Of a stretch of 64,000 nt of DNA, positions 58,181 through 64,000 are shown in pieces. Position numbers and translations under genes: made by a program. The stretch is from Glutinoglossum americanum. Taxonomy: Eukaryota > Ascomycota > Geoglossomycetes > Geoglossales > Geoglossaceae. The DNA is taken from contig JAGHQL010000147.1 of assembly GCA_020080175.1 (NCBI GenBank), positions 1 through 64,000 of the forward strand, in the 5' to 3' direction. The stretch's first letter is position 1. Each line of letters begins with the position of its first letter. The notes under the pieces are model-generated. The model did no database searches, was not told the origin of the DNA, and saw only the letters and a program-made list of their open reading frames with translations.

Positions 58181-58760
58181 TCTCCTCGCTCCCAGCACCC
58201 CACGCACACCCCCCCCACCCCCCTCCCCGAAAACTAAAGCAGACCAAGAAAAACAACCTGTTAAATTTAAAAACCTGAAACCCAAGAAAGACCGAGAAGG
58301 AAAAATAAGCCCCGCGACCACAAACCCGTTGGCGGTTGTTGTTGCTGTTGTTGTTGTTGTCGTTGTCGCAGAGCATCCGTTCGCGTGTTTTTTTTTTTTT
58401 TTTCCAAAAAAAAAAAACGCCTCCCGGCCAATCAGTCGGGGAGCTGGAGGGATCCCTGACCAGCTGGAACTTTTGGACTTGGGGGGGGGGCGGCGCGGGA
58501 TGATTTGGCGGTGGATTTTTTGGTTCTCGGGGTTATCCGAACGAGGGGGGAGGGAAGAGGGGCCTTTACCTAAGGAGACAGTTTTTTTTTTCCGCGGGGC
58601 TTAGCTCTTTAGCTTGTAGCTTCTGGCTCCTAGCTCTCTAGCCTTGGCCGGACTTTGTTTATTTAATTCGTTCCGTTGTTGTTGTTGTTGTCGTCGTCCT
58701 TTTTTTATTTTTATTTTGGGAGGGGGTTCTCTCGTATCTGTGTATGTGTGAGCGATGAGC

Positions 58761-58846
58761 GTGACGATGACCGCGGTGACGATGACCGCGGTGACGATGA
58801 CCGAGGTGACGATGACGATGACGATGGCGGTGACGGCGATGACGAT
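58761..58846. repeat. 15-base tandem repeat, about 4 units plus GATGAC run
   Basis: Units of GTGACGATGACCGCG repeat from 58761, with the third and fourth copies diverging into a GATGAC repeat. Confidence 0.85.
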
Positions 58847-59680
58847 GTGTGTAAAAAGAGTGGTGATGTGGTGATGTGGTGGGGGTATAGAAAGAATACG
58901 GGGAGCTTTCTTGTCTTTCCGGGGTAATTTTTTTTAATTTTAGCAGGGTGCGTGTGTTGGGATTGAACGGATGAGCCACACGGGGCTGGGGCTAGCTAGG
59001 GTTGGGGCTGGGGCTGGGGTTGGGATTGAGATGGGGCAAGGAAAGGGAAAGGCGGTGGTGGTGGTGGCTAGTTGCCGGTTAGTTTGTTGGCTTGAGAGCA
59101 TCGTATAGTTTTTCGTACGACGAAGATTCTTTCACGACACATGATGTTGAGTTGGTTAGTTAGCTGGCCGGCATCATATCATGCGCATCGTGTGTTTTCT
59201 CCCTCTCCCTCTCGTATGCGTTCCGGTTATCGGGGGAGGGATTGTTTTTTTACGCTCGGTGCTTAGAAATCCCAGTCTCCGGAATTCCCAAATGTGCTTT
59301 CTTTTCTATACGCTCCCTTTCGCTTTGGGGATGATGAAAAGTTACTTTGAGATATCCACGGGCTTCCGGCTTGGCGCTATTAGAAATAGATTGAGCTGCG
59401 CGGGTTAATGAGTGTTGTGACTCGTGCGATGTGGATGTATCCTCGTAGGGCGGGGCTCGTGGGCAGATTGACGTGGTTGCTGCGTGGTTTGGGGATACAC
59501 GGTCGTCCTACTCTGTCGCTGTGTCCCGGGGGTACGAGACTTGGCGGACGGCGGTGAGGTCTTTTATGGATGGCGTAACGATGCTCGTAGGGCGCCGTAG
59601 GGCTTAGGATATCCATGCGTGGATGCGTGGTTATGCCGTTGCCATCGCGGATGCGCACCTTGGCTTTTGTGTTATCGGGA

Positions 59681-59733
59681 CGCGGATCTGTACGCGGATC
59701 TGTATGCGGATCTGTATACGGATCTGTGTGCGG
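59681..59733. repeat. 12-base tandem repeat, four units
   Basis: Four copies of a CGCGGATCTGTA-like unit with one or two changes between copies. Confidence 0.85.
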
Positions 59734-60271
59734 TTTCTTTCGGTAGCCGTGATCCTGTACGGTTTCATGGTCATGGTCCGTTCATGGTTCATTCATTCAT
59801 TGTTCGCGCTGTATCTCCACCCTTCGGGCATGGCTTGGCCGAGTATTGCTCCGTGACGCAATGCTCAATGCTGCCTATAGTAGGCACTATAATCGATAAT
59901 TGCCATCTCGTAAGGCTTAGGGCCGTAACTGTCGAAGGATGTTGTGTGTAGGTGGGGGAATCGGTCGATCGGTGCATGCACATGGTTGCCTCCGTCTCGG
60001 TCCTTCCGAGCCATCCCGTGCGCAGACCCACACCCTTTTATCAAATTGCTTGAGAGAGGTCATAGGGCTGATTCCCACACCGAGATTTGGGAAATATCCC
60101 AACTACTTGTCATACATGGGCGCGTGAGAGATTGCTTCCCGTTCCCCGCTGCAGCATGCAAGCGGCCGGATATGAGGCTGGTTACGAGCATGGAACGCGG
60201 CGACCGGTGTGGTGGTAACAGACATTTCCGCCAGCCATTGCCTGCGTCGCACAACTACTACGGGTAAAAGA

Positions 60272-60334
60272 ATACCAACCCATACCAACCCATACCAACC
60301 CATACAGACCCCGTACAGACCCCGTACAGACCCC
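60272..60334. repeat. Adjacent 10-base and 11-base tandem repeats
   Basis: Three exact copies of ATACCAACCC (60272-60301) are followed at once by three copies of an (A/G)TACAGACCCC unit (60302-60334). The two units look related. Confidence 0.9.
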
Positions 60335-62647
60335 TCGTCGCACAGGATACACATGCCACGAAGTGCAGTGCAGTTATAGTGCGCACAGAGCGAGTTTATC
60401 AGCCCTACGAGCCTTGTGGAACTCTCTGCGCGACCGGCGGCCACAGGGTAGCCGAGAGGGCACCGAATATCCGACCGTGCATGTGGACAGACGCAGCGAG
60501 CGGGGTTCGCTGGCAACCGGCCAATCCCTAAAATTCGTCTGCTCAGCAAAGACGCCCAAGGTTCGTCCAAGGGTGTAGAGGTTAGAGATTCGAGGGGCCA
60601 GCCACCGTTCGGGATCACCGAATGGCCAGTGGCCAGACAGCCACCACTTTCAACTTTCGTGCCTCACAACTAACTACCTTGCCTATCCTACCTCACCGGT
60701 CAGAGAAAAGACAAAGCGGCGTTTGAGAGGGAAGGGGCGCGAAAGTGGAGTGCGTCGCAGCCTGGAAGTTTGGGATTCGACTTGGCTCGTGAGATTCGTA
60801 GCAATTTGATTGCACAATATTCCCGACCGCGAAACTCCCTTGTGATAAGGTTCATTCGACATCAACGAACGAAGTGGCCCGACTCCTCCTGCCCTTTAGA
60901 ATCCCAGCGACCGTGCCAGGAAAGGCGCTGTTCGGGTGCGCAAGGTAATATACCACAAGCGGAAATAGGACAAGCGCGCAGAGTCTGCCTCGCCGAAAAT
61001 GGGAGTCAAATCTCCTACTCGGCCAGACCGAGGAAAATCAAAAAAAAAAAGTTTCAAATGAGTCTACGATTAAACGATTTCCCCCTTGACGGGCGGCACG
61101 TCATTGCTCTTCTCAAGTAGAGTTGGCTGTGGCGCGGGAATAGAGCGTACCGAGGTCGGTCAGTGCACGTCACACAGGGTGGTAGCGCGACGCGAGAGGA
61201 TGGGGAAGGCAGGAGGGAAGACAGTGTATACGGGCGATGCGTGTTTGGCGCAGAAAGTCGGTATGGAGGGACGTGGGGGATTGCAGCCACAGGCCTGGCG
61301 TGCGACCAAGCCTCAGTTGGCGTGAGGCTTCGCGCGCGGTGCAGAATGCCGTCGGGCCTGTAGGGTTGTGGAAGAGTCGGGTAAGCAATCTGGCGGTGTA
61401 AAAATATCTCTTCCATGAGCCCATCGAAGGTTTCGAAATGGGCGGAGGGTGTGTCCGGGGGTCGGGGGTGGAGGCCAGCCAGGGTGTCTGGGATCCCAGT
61501 CTAGGATTTCGCCGATAGCTCCGCCCCAATTGGCGAGGCTTAACGAGCCAATTGCGCGTGCACGCTGGCACTCCACGGTCCACGGTCTTGGAAATGACCT
61601 CCGCCGGTGTCCTGCGTGTCCGGGGCTCCCAGGCTCCCAGGCTCCCCTTCTCACCATCAATAAAGGTTAATGGTTGGTGATCCGTCCTTACTGGTCGCCG
61701 TGGTTGCATGGTGGAGCGCCATCATATCCGTGAGCTTACGGCGGTCGTCCCCCTGTCTCCTTCCCTCCCCAACTCCCCGACGACTGCTTGCGGTCGCTCT
61801 GTGTTGCTTCCTGGTGTTTGGGTGTGGTCTGGGCGTTTCCTCGGTGAGAACCTTTCGGCTCTGGCCTGCCCCACCCACTCCTGCTGCACCGACCCTTGTC
61901 TCACACCTAGCCACTCTGCAGTAGGGGCTTCCGCATTGGCAGGCCTAGTCGGTTCTGCTCAGCCCTGTGCGCATCCTCCCCTCGCCAGATTGGCTTCTTC
62001 GTAGCTCGCTGATTCGTGTTCGCAGGGTCGCGCTAGATGAAAGGGTGCAGTCGTTCGCTCAGAATGGTTCAAACAAGCGGGACCGACGGTGAACGAGGCA
62101 CTGGGTCTGGTCGAAAAGGGCTTCGGCATCATGCACGTTTTACAAGTCCCACTATCCTTCCTGCAGCGGAGAATGCATCCAAAGGCACCCAGACTCTACT
62201 GCGGGCAGAGCCAGGCCACCACCACACCGCACCTTCGGCTTTCTTGCCTAATGCTTACTGCGTGCTTCTCGATCGCAACTCGACCTCCTCTGTATCAAAG
62301 TTTTCGGGGTCGTTCGCTACCGAAAGTCGGGACAAGGATTGTGTGGATGTGCTTGGCTTGGGGATGATGATGGGTGGTAAGGGTAAGAAATGTAGTGAAT
62401 GGTAAGGCAACATATGCAGCCCATGAATCTTAGAATCTTGCGCAACTCAGACCCGTGAGCCTGGCAGGCATGCCGTATTTGGCTACTGGCAGGCATGGCT
62501 ATAAGGATAGACCACCCGATTTCGCCATTCCCGAACTCCGTCGAGAAGCATCGGATGATGATCTGATCTGCTCCCCGGGTGAATTATCACATAAAAGTCC
62601 GCTCTGCCCTATGCACTACGCACCTCGAACCTGAGAGCCTTCCATCT

Positions 62648-62652
62648 CCACC

Positions 62653-62688
<36 letters not shown>

Positions 62689-62690
62689 GC
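62648..62690. repeat. CCA then CTA trinucleotide run
   Basis: Five CCA units run into about nine CTA units. This lies in the probable leader or promoter of the final gene. Confidence 0.9.
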
Positions 62691-63148
62691 CACCTCCGCC
62701 ATCATCACCACCGCTTCTTGCTGTCCACTCCCCCAACCTCGCTTGTGCTACGTATTTGTTTACCGCATAAGCCGAACGGGGTTATCTTACGCTTATCCTA
62801 TTGGCGCTACCTCGCCTTTTCGACTTCGCCGCCCTGTAGCTATTTTCAGGCACCCACAACATCAAACCATTTAGTAATTTAAAAGCTCCAAAATTCCACA
62901 TCCAGTGCCCGTTGCGTTGCAAACCATCGGGCACCTTCAAACGACAGGTACATATCCTCTCGTCTCATGGTTGTCGACGTGAAGAAGAGCTTTATTTGCA
63001 TTGGAGAAAATAAGCTCGCTACGGCGACACCTTCACACCAGAGCTAACACACGCGTCACAACAATCAGGCACAGTTCTCGGAGCAAGAACCTGCCACCAA
63101 GAAACTGTCGCCCTCGTCTCCCGTCCAAGACTACCAGTCTCCCCGAAG

Positions 63149-64000
63149 ATGGTTTCAATCGGCGATTCCGGCGTCAACATGTTTGGTGACGACTTCGACT
63201 ATCAAAATCCCCATACCTCTGGATTATACACGGATATGCTGCAGTCCAGACAGGACAGCATCTACAACAGCATGCCTTATAGCCAGTCCTTCAATCAGAG
63301 CAGCTCAGAAGAGCATTACCCTACGAACAACATGTTCGATTCATTTCCTCCCTTGTCCGCCTACCGGTTCTACGATACACCACCCTTCGTCATCAATGCT
63401 CCACAAGATGTGACCAAGCAGCATTACTTTCCAACACCGCCGGAAGGGTCCCCAGCGCACTCCAGTTCCCACTCTTTCGACCCTCCTCCTTCAGCGCTGT
63501 CGTCGTCTTGTGCATCTGTACCGAGCGCGGCCTCTTCTTCCATGGGTTCCCCATACTCCGGTGGCGGCCACATCGTCCATGGGGTTGACTCGTGGTCAGA
63601 TTCGACGGCGCAAGGCCTGGGTATCGGCCCAAGCATCGTCCAGCCAGAGAGCTTCGGCAACGATAACTTCTTGACCACCCTTCCCGACGATTCGCTCTTT
63701 GACCCTTCTGGAAAGGTCCTCTCTGCTTTCGTTGGTGAGTGTTCACAGATTTCTTCGTCTCCGCGAGCAATGACTCCGGTTCCTATGTCTATCTCGGCGC
63801 GTCAGTTGCCTTCCCCTGCTATATCTTCTGGTTTGAATCTCAAAGTCGAGCGCCCAAGTGCGTCGGACCCGGCTGTCAACACCATTCTCCACGAGGCCGC
63901 CAGTAGCGGACAGCTATCCTCTCCCATGAGAGACGATAGAGCGTTCAAGTCTCCTCGCACTCCGGCTTCCGCAAGGTCTTCCATCTCGCATGGATCAAGC
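63149..64000 (+). CDS. Ser/Pro-rich protein, probable transcription factor, 5' part only
   Basis: Open from the ATG at 63149 to the window edge (284 codons) with no stop, so it is cut off. The start follows an AAG context. The N-terminus (MVSIGDSGVNMFGDDFDYQN) is followed by YYxTPxF-like FYDTPPFVINAPQDV and FPTPPEGSPAHSSSHSF, then long Ser/Pro/Thr-rich stretches, LPDDSLFDPSGKVLSAFVGE and ERPSASDPAVNTILHEAASS. I recall similar N-terminal regions in zinc-finger transcription factors of filamentous ascomycetes, but the DNA-binding domain would lie beyond the window. A possible donor (GGTGAGT) occurs near 63733, but the frame stays open. Confidence 0.55.
   Translation, partial: MVSIGDSGVNMFGDDFDYQNPHTSGLYTDMLQSRQDSIYNSMPYSQSFNQSSSEEHYPTNNMFDSFPPLSAYRFYDTPPFVINAPQDVTKQHYFPTPPEGSPAHSSSHSFDPPPSALSSSCASVPSAASSSMGSPYSGGGHIVHGVDSWSDSTAQGLGIGPSIVQPESFGNDNFLTTLPDDSLFDPSGKVLSAFVGECSQISSSPRAMTPVPMSISARQLPSPAISSGLNLKVERPSASDPAVNTILHEAASSGQLSSPMRDDRAFKSPRTPASARSSISHGSS

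Larger units (their letters stand above)
57180..63148. other. 6 kb region without a gene, many short repeats
   Basis: The longest gene-free stretch here, upstream of the last gene. It contains five separate tandem or duplicated sequences (listed separately), a T run and A run at 58388-58418, and GTT runs near 58335 and 58676. The frames of 60-180 codons show no domain. Long upstream regions like this are common for regulated transcription-factor genes; that is inference. Unspliced leader sequence probably occupies the last few hundred bases. Confidence 0.45.

Noticed and set aside
62480-62570. Stretch resembling part of 5S rRNA (CCGAACTCCG and nearby)
   Set aside because: The match is a short word only. 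The rest does not fold or align as 5S rRNA.
1-64000. Search by eye for transposons, LTR elements and CRISPR arrays
   Set aside because: No transposase, reverse transcriptase or integrase motifs, no paired long terminal repeats and no spacer-repeat arrays were seen.

Overview
The window is nuclear DNA of a filamentous ascomycete (Pezizomycotina type). The reasons are many short introns (about 49-160 bases) with GT...AG ends and CTAAC/CTGAC-like branch sites close to the acceptor, genes on both strands with compact spacing, a nuclear tRNA-Arg, and a gene set typical of such fungi: a Zn2Cys6 regulator, a HeLo-like domain protein, COP9 signalosome subunit 1, a septin-type GTPase and a GPI-type wall protein. 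I cannot name the species. Homopolymer runs and short tandem repeats are unusually common between genes. I see no intact or relic transposon.

Layout. 1-5.3 kb: the 3' end of a bHLH regulator, then a large protein joining a HeLo-like helical region, a degenerate kinase domain and a trypsin-like protease domain. 6.1-7.6 kb: kinetochore protein Nnf1 and tRNA-Arg(ACG). 8.0-13.4 kb: FACT subunit Pob3 and Hsp90, convergent. 14.9-20.6 kb: a septin-type GTPase with a membrane-spanning C-terminus and an NTF2+RRM protein (G3BP/Bre5 type). 21.8-27.8 kb: a PH-domain protein, a TPR protein resembling the Rpl4 chaperone Acl4, and a small protein. 28-32 kb: low-complexity DNA. 32-33.7 kb: a Zn2Cys6 regulator. 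36.8-46.2 kb: a cytochrome b561 protein with a long tail, a secreted GPI-type protein and an MFS transporter. 46.6-51.4 kb: Csn1 and Hrd1, divergent, both of the ubiquitin system. 52.2-57.2 kb: a Ca2+-regulated aspartate/glutamate carrier and an Ap4A phosphorylase from a 143-base shared promoter, then an AhpD-like protein. 57.2-63.1 kb: about 6 kb without a gene, rich in short repeats. 63.1-64 kb: the 5' part of a Ser/Pro-rich protein, probably a transcription factor, that runs off the window.

Most genes are unrelated housekeeping functions. The part most worth following up is the HeLo-like/pseudokinase/protease protein at 1.3-5.3 kb. It looks like a self-contained sensor-effector of the fungal cell-death or nonself-response type, but that function is inferred from domain order only. 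Gene models were built by hand, by matching reading-frame phase, splice signals and remembered family sequence. Exon coordinates are given in each entry.
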